Program-made: the position numbers and the translations under genes
In this document: positions 9,303 through 17,942 of the stretch, one piece after another
How positions within the stretch are numbered: the first letter of the stretch is position 1
Layout of the letters: each line of letters starts with the position of its first letter
Assembly (NCBI GenBank): GCA_028284495.1
Contig: JANQRP010000002.1
Coordinates: forward strand, 1-64,000
Source: Longimicrobiales bacterium
GTDB taxonomy: Bacteria; Gemmatimonadota; Gemmatimonadetes; Longimicrobiales; Gaopeijiaceae
Reading direction: 5' to 3'
Length of the DNA stretch: 64,000 bases
Notes under the pieces: generated by a model
What the model was told of the DNA's origin: nothing
Databases searched by the model: none
Seen by the model: only the letters and a program-made list of their open reading frames with translations

Positions 9303-10556
9303 ATGCCATCCACGCTCGCGCTTCCGTCACCCGACCGTCTCGAACGCGGGACTCCGCTCCGCGTGCTGGACGTCACCGACTTCTACTCGGACACCGTGAG
9401 TGGCGGCGTGAAGACGTACCTCCACGCGAAGGCCGAGTATCTGGCGGCACACGGGGTGGAGCACGTGATGGTCGTGCCGGGACCCGTGACGGCAACCGAG
9501 ACCCTCGGCGCCACGCGCATCCACCGCATCCGCGGATCCTCGCTCGCTGTGTCACGGGCCTACCGCGTGATGTTCTCCGTGTCGCGGCTCCGGGACGTCC
9601 TCGACCGCGAGCGACCCGACGTGGTCGAAGTGGGCAGCCCCTTCATCGTTCCCCACCTGCTGCGAGCGGCGACGCGGGGTCGCCCGATCCCCACCGTGGG
9701 CTTCTACCACGCCGATATCGTCCGCACCTTCGCCGAACCGTACGTCCCCAACCGGCTCGCCGCCCCCGTCCGCGTGATCGCCCGAATGGCCGCCCGACGT
9801 CTCGTCCGCCACATCTACCGCCGCTTCGACGCGACGGTCGCGGCATCGAGGTCCGTGGTCCGCGAGCTGGAGTCGCTGGGCGTCCCACATGTACGCACAG
9901 TCGGGCTCGGGGTGGATCTCGAGACGTTCCGTCCTCGATCCGCCGAGCGCGCGGAGCGCCGAAGGGCGTGGGGCGTGGACGCGGACGTGCCGGTCGGGAT
10001 CTACGCAGGTCGGTTTTGCGCCGAGAAGCGGCTCGACGTGCTCCTGAACGGACACGGCCTGATTCCCGAGGCCGATCGGCCCCACCTCGTGCTGGTCGGC
10101 GGTGGCCCATGGCTGGACCGCCTGCGCGAGGTCGCGGCTGCGCGTCCGCGGCTCACGCTTCGACCCTACGTGCACGGACGGGACGAACTCGCGGGAGCCT
10201 ACAACGCGGCGGATTTCTACCTCGCGCCCGGGCCCGGAGAGACCTTCGGTCTGGCGATCGCCGAGGCGATGGCCTGCGGGCTGCCCGTCGTCGTGGTCGA
10301 CCGGGCGGCCGCGCCCGACCGCGTGCGGGGCTCCGGCGTCGGTGAGCTCTACGCCCACGGCGACGCCCCCAGCGCTGCGGCGGCCCTTCGGAGGATGACG
10401 GCGCGGGTGGCGGCGAACGGTGCGGACGGGACCGGTCCGGGCACCGAGCTGCGGCGGCGCGCCCGCGCGCACGCCGAGGAGCACTTCGACTGGGCACGGA
10501 CGTTCCGCACGCTGGTCGACCTGTACCGGGAGCTGGCCGCTGTCCGGACGGCCTGA
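9303..10556 (+). CDS. GT4-family glycosyltransferase
   Basis: A 417-residue GT-B fold glycosyltransferase. The N-terminal half starts with DVTDFYSDTVSGGVKTYL, the glycine-rich acceptor-side loop of GT4 enzymes; the C-terminal half has GIYAGRFCAEKRLDVLL and the donor-binding EX7E-like element PGPGETFGLAIAEAMACGLPVV. It should transfer a sugar from a nucleotide-sugar onto a lipid or glycan acceptor at the cytoplasmic membrane. It is the first gene of a plus-strand set (flippase-like membrane protein, exo/endonuclease/phosphatase-fold protein, second glycosyltransferase), which suggests synthesis of a glycolipid or surface glycan. The exact sugar and acceptor cannot be told from sequence. Confidence 0.93.
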   Translation: MPSTLALPSPDRLERGTPLRVLDVTDFYSDTVSGGVKTYLHAKAEYLAAHGVEHVMVVPGPVTATETLGATRIHRIRGSSLAVSRAYRVMFSVSRLRDVLDRERPDVVEVGSPFIVPHLLRAATRGRPIPTVGFYHADIVRTFAEPYVPNRLAAPVRVIARMAARRLVRHIYRRFDATVAASRSVVRELESLGVPHVRTVGLGVDLETFRPRSAERAERRRAWGVDADVPVGIYAGRFCAEKRLDVLLNGHGLIPEADRPHLVLVGGGPWLDRLREVAAARPRLTLRPYVHGRDELAGAYNAADFYLAPGPGETFGLAIAEAMACGLPVVVVDRAAAPDRVRGSGVGELYAHGDAPSAAAALRRMTARVAANGADGTGPGTELRRRARAHAEEHFDWARTFRTLVDLYRELAAVRTA

Positions 10557-10614
10557 TTCGTCCGGCCGGACCTTCTCGCCGGGTCCCCGGCCCCGTCGTC
10601 TCGACCGTCGCGGT

Positions 10615-11637
10615 GTGGCCGTGGCCGTCCTCTCGTTCGCCACCGCCCTCGCTGCGACCCTCTGGATCATCGGGCAGTCGGGTGTCGACCCCGCCGCCGC
10701 CCTCCGGTACGTCCCGGCGCACGCCCACCTGTTCGCGCTCGCGGCGTACCTGCTGGACCTGCTCGCGCGCGCCGCGCGGATCTCGCTCGTCGCGCGGGGG
10801 CTCGGACTTCCGCTGACTCTCGTCACGTCCATCAAGGCCCAGCTCGCCGGCGAAGCCGCCGCGGCGGTCACGCCGGCACGGATCGGAGCGGATCCCGCGA
10901 AGATCGCCGTGCTCCGGAGGGACGGTGCGACGGTGGGCTCGTGTGGCGCCCTGCTCCTCGCCGAGATGGGCGCGGAGTCGGCGGTCCTCCTCCTTTCGGC
11001 GGTCGTCGTGGTGCTCGGCCCCTGGGACGCGTGGATCGCGGTCGGGCTCGCCGGCTACGCCGTCGTGGTCTCGTCGGCCGGCGTGGCGGCGTTCTTCGGG
11101 AGCCGCGCATCGGAGTCGGACCCGCCCCGCGTGTGGCGCTGGCTGCGCCTCGGCCGAGCCCGGTGGGAGGGACTCCGGCGCACGACCCGGGAGTTTCGTT
11201 CGGACACCGCGCGCCTCAAGGGCCTCTCGCCGGCCCGCGTGGGGGCGGTCCTCGCCGTGAGCGGCGTCCACATCGCGGCCCGCGTGCTCGTGCTCGCACT
11301 CCTCGTTCTTCCGCTCGCGTCGGCGGGCAGCGTCGTCCTCCCGCCGGGCGCACTCGAGGAGGTGATCCTGAGGCCCTTCTTCGTCCTGTATGCCACCGCG
11401 CTCCTCCCACCTCCGGGCGGTGGCGGCGGGGTCGAGCTCGTCTTCGCCAGCGTACTCGGCGGCATCCTGCCCGAACAGGCTCTCGCGGCCACCCTCGTCT
11501 GGTGGCGCTTCTACACGTTCTACCTCGGGGCGGCCCTCGGTGCCCTCCTCCTTCTCCGACGCGGCTCGTACGGCTCGAAACGGCCGGGCGACGTCGATAC
11601 GAAGTCATCGCGCGAGACGTCCGAAAGTATTCCGTAA
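10615..11637 (+). CDS. LPG-synthase/flippase-like polytopic membrane protein (UPF0104 type)
   Basis: About 340 residues with several hydrophobic segments (VAVAVLSFATALAATLWII at the start, LFALAAYLLDLLAR, SAVLLLSAVVVVLGPW, VLVLALLVLPLASAG, FYLGAALGALLLL). The arrangement, with the conserved-looking region SIKAQLAGEAAAAVTPARIGADPAKIAVL, fits the YbhN/AglD family of integral membrane proteins related to the flippase half of lysylphosphatidylglycerol synthase, often found next to glycosyltransferases and thought to handle lipid-linked sugars. No ATG is available before the first membrane segment; GTG at 10615 is the best start, 58 bp after the glycosyltransferase stop. The start is therefore less certain than the family. 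Confidence 0.8.
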   Translation: MAVAVLSFATALAATLWIIGQSGVDPAAALRYVPAHAHLFALAAYLLDLLARAARISLVARGLGLPLTLVTSIKAQLAGEAAAAVTPARIGADPAKIAVLRRDGATVGSCGALLLAEMGAESAVLLLSAVVVVLGPWDAWIAVGLAGYAVVVSSAGVAAFFGSRASESDPPRVWRWLRLGRARWEGLRRTTREFRSDTARLKGLSPARVGAVLAVSGVHIAARVLVLALLVLPLASAGSVVLPPGALEEVILRPFFVLYATALLPPPGGGGGVELVFASVLGGILPEQALAATLVWWRFYTFYLGAALGALLLLRRGSYGSKRPGDVDTKSSRETSESIP

Positions 11638-11722
11638 ACATATGGTTCTCCGTGACACGGGCACCGGATGTTGTGGTGTGCAGGATTCGACTCCACGACA
11701 TCTCGTATCGAGGCGACCCGAC

Positions 11723-12706
11723 ATGCCCGCGATCCGCCGACGCCCCCGCATGTACGGAGCGGTGGGAATCCTCGTCTACCTCCTGGTGGGATTCACCACG
11801 TCCGATCTGCAATCGCTCGAAGTGCGACCCGCGGACGCGGTCCGCTGCCCTCTGCCGGCTTCCGAGGACGGGATCGGAGCCGTTGAGCGTCCCCTGACGG
11901 TCCTGCAGGGGAACTCGTGGATGCTGCCCTCCCGTCCCCTTCTCCTGCCTCGCGCCTTCTCGGTGGATCGGGAGGAGAGACTCGAGCGCCTCGTCGAGAC
12001 GATCCGGGCGTGCCGCCCGACGGTGGTGCTCCTCCAGGAGGTGTTCGAGACGTCCATGGTGCGCCTCCTCGGCGAGTACCTGTCGGACTACGAGGTGGTG
12101 GTGTCGGAGGCCACCGACATCACCGGCACCTTCAACGCATCGGGACTCGTGACGCTGAGCCGACTTCCGGTGGTCGACCGCACGTTCGGGGAATTCGGGT
12201 CGCTGCCGCCAGGGAGCAGCACCATCGAGGCCCTCGCCCGGAAGGGGTGGCTGGCCGTCCGGGTCGAGAGCCCGGTCTACTCCGGCGTGCTTCTGAATCT
12301 GCACCTCTACGCGTCGCGCGACGCCGGCGAGGTCGCGATTACCGAGCGCCAGCTCGCCGAGGTCCTCGCCTGGGTGGAGGACCGGGGGCTCGACGAGGCG
12401 GGCGATCTGCTTGTCGGCGGCGACTTCAACCTGCCCGCCGAGCGGCTCCGGGAGCTGCTGCCCCGAGGGTGGGGAGTCTCCGCGCACGGGCCGACCTTCG
12501 AGCCGGGCCGCAACCCCTACACCGTGCAGGGCTCGAACGACACCCCGGCCAAGCACCGCGACCTGCGCGCGGGGGTCAGCCGGACCATCGACTTCATGCT
12601 GACGCCGGCCGGTTCTCCGGCTAACGTCCGGTCGATCGTGCTCGACTCCCTTCTTCTCTCCGACCACCACTTTCTTCACCACACCGTGGTGACGACCGAT
12701 GGCTGA
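11723..12706 (+). CDS. Endonuclease/exonuclease/phosphatase-fold protein, membrane-anchored or secreted
   Basis: About 327 residues. After a short basic start there is a hydrophobic segment (YGAVGILVYLLVGFTT), then the EEP fold: NSWMLP near the start, CRPTVVLLQEVFE (the Glu of the metal site), GLLxxS-like GLVTLSRLPV, LLVGGDFNLPAE (Asp/Asn of the active site) and a closing SDHHFL. Members cleave phosphodiesters in nucleic acids, lipids or inositol phosphates; placement between glycosyltransferases and a flippase-like protein makes a lipid or sugar-phosphate substrate plausible. ATG at 11723 is chosen because it starts the signal-like segment; it overlaps the next gene by 8 bp, implying co-translation. 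Confidence 0.85.
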   Translation: MPAIRRRPRMYGAVGILVYLLVGFTTSDLQSLEVRPADAVRCPLPASEDGIGAVERPLTVLQGNSWMLPSRPLLLPRAFSVDREERLERLVETIRACRPTVVLLQEVFETSMVRLLGEYLSDYEVVVSEATDITGTFNASGLVTLSRLPVVDRTFGEFGSLPPGSSTIEALARKGWLAVRVESPVYSGVLLNLHLYASRDAGEVAITERQLAEVLAWVEDRGLDEAGDLLVGGDFNLPAERLRELLPRGWGVSAHGPTFEPGRNPYTVQGSNDTPAKHRDLRAGVSRTIDFMLTPAGSPANVRSIVLDSLLLSDHHFLHHTVVTTDG

Positions 12707-14018
12707 GCGGGCACCCACGGGTGTGGCGACCCGTGACCGGGCACGCGTTGGCGATCTCCCGCTTCGGGTCGCGCTCTTCGCGGAGCAGGGGCACCCCCGG
12801 AACCCGTTCCGGAGTGGCGTGACCCGGCTGACCGAACATCTGGTGAGGGGCTGCCGGCGTCGCGGCGTCGAGCTCGACTACTTCACCTACCACCCGGAGG
12901 GCGGCACCGACCCCGACGGCTGCATCCGCTGGCACCGGACGGTGCCTCGGCTCGGGATCCGTCTCCACGGCCTCGAGGTGGACGCCCTCGACCTCATCCC
13001 GCTTACGAACCCGCGACTCAGGGATGCCGCCGCGGGCCGGACGTACGACGTGGTACTCGCGACATCGCCCGGGATCGGCACACAGGGTCAGCTCCTCGCG
13101 CGCCGCCTCGGTATTCCCTTCGCGGCCGTCTACACGACCGACCTCCCGAACTACGCCGAGGCGCTCGTGGCCGGGCCCGGGACAGGCAATGGAGCGCGGG
13201 CCGGGGCGGGCCGCGGGTCGGATCGGCCGACATCGCGCGGCCTGCTCGCCCGTCTCGCCGGTCTGGGAGCCTGGCGCTACCTCGCGTGGCTCTACCGACG
13301 AAGGCGGACCGACCTCGTCCTGGTCCCGACCGAGAATGCCCGGCGGGACTTCGTGGCTCACGTCCCCGCTCGCGCACAGGTCCTCGGTCGCGGCGCCGAC
13401 ACGCTGAGCTTCCCGGAGGTCCGGGAGGACCGACGGGCGCCGGGAGAGCCCGTGCGGCTTCTGTACGTCGGGCGCGTCGACTACGGCGAGAAGAACCTCG
13501 CCGTGCTCGAGCACGTGCTGGAGCGGCTGCCTGGGGTCGAACTCACGGTGGTCGGGGACGGCGACGACCTCGACCTGATGCAGACGCGGCTGGCCGGACC
13601 TGCCGCCGAGGGTCGGGTGCGGTTCACCGGACGCGTGCGCGACGCCGACCGACTTCGAGCCCTGTACCTGTCGTCGGACGTCTTCGTCTTCCCCTCGATC
13701 TACGACACCCTCGGCCAGGTCGTGCTGGAAGCCCAGAAGGCTGGGCTACCCGTCGTCGTCCGGGATCGGGGCGGCCCTCCGGAACTCGTGCGCGACCGGG
13801 TCACGGGTTTCGTGACGTCCGACGACGAGGCGTTCGTGGACCGCGTGTCGGACCTCGTCGACGACGTCGGACTGCGTCGCGCCATGGGCCGGGCAGCCCG
13901 AGGCCACGCCGATGCGCTACCCGGGTGGACGGACATCATCGACGACCTGCTGGATCGACTGGCCGGCCTGGCCCGGCGGGACGGAGTTCCTCGAGAAACC
14001 CGCGGATCCGTCGCTTGA
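12699..14018 (+). CDS. GT4-family glycosyltransferase
   Basis: A 439-residue GT-B glycosyltransferase of the GT4 type, unlike the one at 9303 in sequence. Markers are FAEQGHPRNPFRSGVTRL at the N-terminus, LLYVGRVDYGEKNLAVL at the start of the second domain, VVGDGDDLDLM, the RFTGRV strand and SIYDTLGQVVLEAQKAGLPVVV, where the usual EX7E Glu pair is represented by a D/E arrangement. It resembles alpha-mannosyltransferases acting on glycolipids (closest in layout to GDP-mannose-dependent enzymes), but the donor is not certain. It starts 8 bp before the end of the EEP-fold gene, and its 3' end overlaps the convergent TPR gene by 83 bp. Confidence 0.92.
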   Translation: MAERAPTGVATRDRARVGDLPLRVALFAEQGHPRNPFRSGVTRLTEHLVRGCRRRGVELDYFTYHPEGGTDPDGCIRWHRTVPRLGIRLHGLEVDALDLIPLTNPRLRDAAAGRTYDVVLATSPGIGTQGQLLARRLGIPFAAVYTTDLPNYAEALVAGPGTGNGARAGAGRGSDRPTSRGLLARLAGLGAWRYLAWLYRRRRTDLVLVPTENARRDFVAHVPARAQVLGRGADTLSFPEVREDRRAPGEPVRLLYVGRVDYGEKNLAVLEHVLERLPGVELTVVGDGDDLDLMQTRLAGPAAEGRVRFTGRVRDADRLRALYLSSDVFVFPSIYDTLGQVVLEAQKAGLPVVVRDRGGPPELVRDRVTGFVTSDDEAFVDRVSDLVDDVGLRRAMGRAARGHADALPGWTDIIDDLLDRLAGLARRDGVPRETRGSVA

Positions 14019-14790
14019 ACTCGTCGTCCACCGGCCACCGCGACGGCAGGTCCAGAGCGCGGTCGAACACCTCCGCCGCGCGGCCGGGTTCGTCGTCGTA
14101 CTGGTAGGTCTGCGCCAGATCCATCAGGAAGAGGATCGTCGTCGAGTCCTGCGCCACCGCGGTCTCGTGGTGGTACCTCGCCCGCTCCCACGACGCCTCG
14201 CGGAGGGGGTCGGTCCGGAGAAGAACCCGTCCGAGCGCCCGCTGCCACCCGGACAGGCGCATGACCTCGTAGTTGAGTTTCCCCAGGAGGTTGTGGGCGC
14301 CGGGATGGAGCGAGTCGATCTCGAGGATCCGGTGCGTGAGGTCCCACATCTCCTGGGTGAGGCGGGCCGCGCCCCGGACACCGTTGTACAGGGCGAGGCG
14401 GCCCTTCGCACCGGCACTCCAGTAGAGCCCGTCGACGCCCGCGGAGTCGGCTGCGAGCGCCGCGGTGGCGTGGGCGTTCCCCGCCTCGAACCAGGCCCTC
14501 TTCTCGTCCTCCGATTCGCTCAGCACGCCGAGCACGAGAGCCGCTCGGGCGGCGCGCCACTGCTCGGCGTAGTTCCCCGGACGCCGCTCGACGAACGCGG
14601 CAACCACGTCGTAGGCCGCGTGCGGCTCCATGGCGTCGAAGAGGGAATCCGCGATCGCCGCGGCGGAGCGGGCGTCCTCGATGGCCGCGACGTCGGGGAC
14701 CACGATCTGGCCGTGGACCGCGGCGGGCGATCGAGACACCAGAACGACCGCGAGCGAGATGGAGACGAACACGACGCGGCAGTAGCGCAT
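13936..14790 (-). CDS. Secreted TPR-like protein
   Basis: About 284 residues with a Sec signal (MRYCRVVFVSISLAVVLV then AVHGQ) and helical repeat-rich sequence with TPR-like spacing (SAAAIADSLFDAMEPHAAYDVVAAF, HPGAHNLLGKLNYEV, ARYHHETAVAQD, AAEVFDRALDLP). TPR proteins are scaffolds; no enzymatic residues are visible. It is periplasmic by prediction. The ATG at 14790 begins the signal peptide. Its 3' end runs 83 bp into the end of the convergent glycosyltransferase, an unusually long convergent overlap, so one of the two C-termini may be shorter than annotated. Confidence 0.78.
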   Translation of the reverse strand: MRYCRVVFVSISLAVVLVSRSPAAVHGQIVVPDVAAIEDARSAAAIADSLFDAMEPHAAYDVVAAFVERRPGNYAEQWRAARAALVLGVLSESEDEKRAWFEAGNAHATAALAADSAGVDGLYWSAGAKGRLALYNGVRGAARLTQEMWDLTHRILEIDSLHPGAHNLLGKLNYEVMRLSGWQRALGRVLLRTDPLREASWERARYHHETAVAQDSTTILFLMDLAQTYQYDDEPGRAAEVFDRALDLPSRWPVDDEFKRRIRGFLEELRPAGPGRPVDPAGRR

Positions 14791-15039
14791 GGCGAAACCT
14801 CGGGCCCGGGGCCGCTCGCCACAACGCGATGCACGCGTCTGCGACAGCCTCGTTACGGTCCGGAGGCGGTGCCACCTCCGGTCGGTCCGGTCGGCCCGGA
14901 AGTCGGCATTTCCGCCCGGGTGCGCAGAGGGCGCCTTCAGCCCGCCCGGGTCTGGCCACGGACCGGGCGCTCGGGCCATCTTCAGGGCCCCCGCGCACGC
15001 GCCCACGGTGCGCCGACCGCCGCCCTCCGGAACGACCTC

Positions 15040-16362
15040 ATGCTCCTTCGAGCCATCGCCAGATCCCTCGTCGGACCGGTCCGCGGCATGATGCCACTGG
15101 GTGGCGCACGGACGGGCCCCCTCGCGATCGACGGAGGCCGCCCGGTGCGGGACGCCCGTCGCACTCGGTGGTCCGACCCGTCCGGGCCGGGCCCGTGGGA
15201 GTGGGTCCGCCACGTCCGGCCCCGGATGGGGTCGGTCTTTCTCGGCGGCCAGGAGGGGCTTCCGGGGGCTCGGGCGGCGGAGTTCAACCGGGCCTGGGCG
15301 GACTACTGCGGCTCCCGGCACTCACTCCTCGTGGGACACGGGACGGACGCGCTGCGACTCTCTCTGGCCGCCGTTCTCGATCACGACGGACTGGACTATG
15401 GCGGGGAGGTGATCGTCCCGAATCTCTCGTTCATCGCGAGCGCCACGGCGGCGCTCGATCGGCGAATCGGTGTGGCGCTCGTGGATGTGGACCCCGACAC
15501 GCTCCTCCTCGATCCGGCACGGGTCGAGGAAGCGATCGTTCCCGGTCGGACGCGGGGGATCGTGCCCGTCCACCTGTTCGGGCAACCCGCCGATATGACC
15601 GCGCTGACCGACATCGCGGAGCGCCACGGCCTGGCCCTGATCGAGGACGCGGCGCAGGCGCACGGGGCGGAGTGGGAGGATCGATCGGTCGGCACGTTCG
15701 GTAGCGCCGGAGCGTTCAGCTTCCAGAGTTCCAAGGTCCTGAACAGCGGGGAGGGAGGCGCGATCGTCACCGACGACGAGGACGTCCTCGATCGCGCGTA
15801 CTCCCTGCACAACGTCGGCCGCGATCGCGCCGGACCCGACCGCTGGGCGCACCTCGGCCTGGGATGGAACTGCCGTGCGACCGAGTACCAGGCGACGCTC
15901 CTGCTGCACCGCCTCGCGAGGCTCGACGCCCAGCAGCGCCGTCGGGCCGAGGGGTTCGCCACGCTCCGATCGCGGCTCTCCGAGGGGTCCGGACTCGCCG
16001 ACGGCGGCTGTCTTCGACCGCTCGAGGTTCACGCGTCGGTGACGCGGCACGGGCTGTACATGTTCGCGATGCGCTACGACGCCGAACGGTGCGGCGGCAC
16101 GACCGTGGACGCGTTCGTGGCGGCGATGCAGGCGGAGGGGATTCCGCTCTACCACGGCTTCCGTTCGACGATCGCAGACCAGCCCGCGATCCGGACGCTC
16201 GCCGAGCGGCGGCCCGACTACTTCCGGCTGCTCGACACACCTGTGGCGGACGCCGCGGTGCGCGACCTCGTCTATCTGCCGGACCACGTTCTCTTCGGGT
16301 CCGAACGCGACCTCGAGGACGTGGTGTCGGCGATGAGCAAGATCGTGCGCGCCCGTGCGTGA
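15040..16362 (+). CDS. DegT/DnrJ/EryC1-family PLP aminotransferase
   Basis: About 440 residues of a fold-type I sugar or cyclitol aminotransferase. The cofactor-binding features are visible: HGTDALRLSL, VIVPNLSFIASA, LVDVDPDTLLLD, HLFGQPADM, LIEDAAQAHGA, and FSFQSSKVLNSGEGGAI with the Schiff-base Lys at about residue 232. The family converts a keto group on a nucleotide-sugar or cyclitol into an amine. The following GMC oxidoreductase begins 8 bp before this gene ends; together they form a plausible oxidise-then-aminate pair. The N-terminal 20 residues before PLGGARTGPLAIDGG are not conserved-looking, so a start at the MM near 15088 is possible. Confidence 0.9.
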   Translation: MLLRAIARSLVGPVRGMMPLGGARTGPLAIDGGRPVRDARRTRWSDPSGPGPWEWVRHVRPRMGSVFLGGQEGLPGARAAEFNRAWADYCGSRHSLLVGHGTDALRLSLAAVLDHDGLDYGGEVIVPNLSFIASATAALDRRIGVALVDVDPDTLLLDPARVEEAIVPGRTRGIVPVHLFGQPADMTALTDIAERHGLALIEDAAQAHGAEWEDRSVGTFGSAGAFSFQSSKVLNSGEGGAIVTDDEDVLDRAYSLHNVGRDRAGPDRWAHLGLGWNCRATEYQATLLLHRLARLDAQQRRRAEGFATLRSRLSEGSGLADGGCLRPLEVHASVTRHGLYMFAMRYDAERCGGTTVDAFVAAMQAEGIPLYHGFRSTIADQPAIRTLAERRPDYFRLLDTPVADAAVRDLVYLPDHVLFGSERDLEDVVSAMSKIVRARA

Positions 16363-17920
16363 CCCCGCGCTCTCGCAAGCCATCCGCGACGCCACGCTCG
16401 ATGCGATCCGAAAGCCCGGCGCGGCCGATGCCGTGATCGTGGGTGCCGGCGCGACCGGCGGGCTCGCCGCCCTCGCGCTCGTGGAGGCGGGCCTGCGGGT
16501 GCTGGTCCTGGACGCAGGCGTACCCGTGTCTCCGGTCAGATCGCGGGCCCACGGTCTCCTCCGTCGCCTGTCGCCGGCGAGCCTGAGACGATCGCGGCTC
16601 GACGCGAAGAGGCGGCGCCAGCCGATTCAGTCGAGGTGCTATGCGTGGCCATCCGCCCCCGACGTGTTCGTGGACGACCTCGACTTCCCCTACGAGGTCC
16701 CCGACGGCCGGCCGTTCCACTGGTTCCGGTCGCGCCAGCTGGGTGGCCGGTTGGCGGTGCCGCGGCACGGGCGGCAGTACTACCGGCTGGGGCCGTCGGA
16801 CATGGCGCCTGCCGACGGGAAGAGTCCGGTATGGCCTCTGACGTACGACGAACTCGAGCCCTGGTACGCCGACGTCGAGTCTCGCCTCGAGATGGCGGGC
16901 GCGAGAGAAGGCGTTCCCTGGCTGCCGGACTCCGTGCTCAGCGAGGTGCTGGAACCGACGCCGAGCGAACGGATGATCAGGGACCGACTGCTCGAGCGAT
17001 GGCCGCAGGCCTCCGTCGTGATGGGGCGGTTCTCCCGGCCCGGTGGATTCCTCGCGGACGCAGCAGCGTCCGGTCGGCTTCGGGTACGACAGGGAGCGGT
17101 CGTGCGGGAGGTGAACGTGACCGACGACGGGCGCGTCGGTGGCGTCCGGTGGGTCGATCAACGGTCCGGCACCACCGAAGCGGTGTCGGCGCCGCTGGTG
17201 TTCCTCTGCGCGTCCGCGCTGGAGTCGACCCGGATCCTCCTGCTGTCGAAGTCCGCCGACGGCGAGTCGGGCCTCGGGTCGGCTTCGGGTGCGCTGGGAC
17301 ACAACCTGATGGACCACATCCGTATCCGGCTCGAGGCGACCTGGCCCGCGATGGAGATCCAGCCGGCCCCGCCGGGCCGTTGCCTCTACCTTCCGCGGTT
17401 CGACGCCCGGGGCACCGGCGGGCCGCCGGAGGGTCGCGGATTCGGGGTGCAGGTGAACCACGTGCCGATGGAGGGGGGCTCCGCCACCCGGGTCGGACTT
17501 GCCGCATACGGCGAGATGCTGCCGCGTCCGGAGAACCGCGTCGAGCTGCACCCGACGCTTCGCGATGTCTGGGGCATCCCGAGCCTTCGCATCGACTGTT
17601 CGCACGGCGAGGAGGACCTCGAGCTGGCCCGGGCGGCGAAGGCCGCGCTCGTGGAGGTCGCCCAGGCACTCGGGGTCGAGGTCACACACCTGGACGACGA
17701 ACCGGCGGCGCCGGGCAACGCCAACCACGAATGTGGAACCGCGCGCATGGGCCACACGCCCGACGCCTCCGTTCTGGACCCGTTCAATCAGTGCTGGGAC
17801 GCGCGAGGTCTCTACGTCGTGGACGGAGCGGCGCTTCCGTCCCAGGCGTGTCAGAATCCGACGTCGACCTTCCTGGCGCTGACGGCTCGGGCGTGCGCCC
17901 ACGCGACCGGGAGCGGGTAG
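16355..17920 (+). CDS. GMC-family FAD-dependent oxidoreductase
   Basis: About 521 residues beginning at GTG 16355, overlapping the aminotransferase by 8 bp. The dinucleotide-binding fingerprint is AVIVGAGATGGLAAL followed by VLVLDAG. The middle of the protein has FLCASALESTRILLLS, and the C-terminal domain carries NANHECGTARMG and GLYVVDGAALPSQACQNPTS, with the His and Asn that act as the catalytic pair in glucose-methanol-choline oxidoreductases. It should oxidise an alcohol, probably of a sugar or cyclitol, to a ketone, which the neighbouring DegT enzyme could then aminate. No signal peptide is visible, so it is cytoplasmic. Confidence 0.9.
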   Translation: MRDPALSQAIRDATLDAIRKPGAADAVIVGAGATGGLAALALVEAGLRVLVLDAGVPVSPVRSRAHGLLRRLSPASLRRSRLDAKRRRQPIQSRCYAWPSAPDVFVDDLDFPYEVPDGRPFHWFRSRQLGGRLAVPRHGRQYYRLGPSDMAPADGKSPVWPLTYDELEPWYADVESRLEMAGAREGVPWLPDSVLSEVLEPTPSERMIRDRLLERWPQASVVMGRFSRPGGFLADAAASGRLRVRQGAVVREVNVTDDGRVGGVRWVDQRSGTTEAVSAPLVFLCASALESTRILLLSKSADGESGLGSASGALGHNLMDHIRIRLEATWPAMEIQPAPPGRCLYLPRFDARGTGGPPEGRGFGVQVNHVPMEGGSATRVGLAAYGEMLPRPENRVELHPTLRDVWGIPSLRIDCSHGEEDLELARAAKAALVEVAQALGVEVTHLDDEPAAPGNANHECGTARMGHTPDASVLDPFNQCWDARGLYVVDGAALPSQACQNPTSTFLALTARACAHATGSG

Positions 17921-17942
17921 CGCCCCTCTGCGCCGCGGACGA

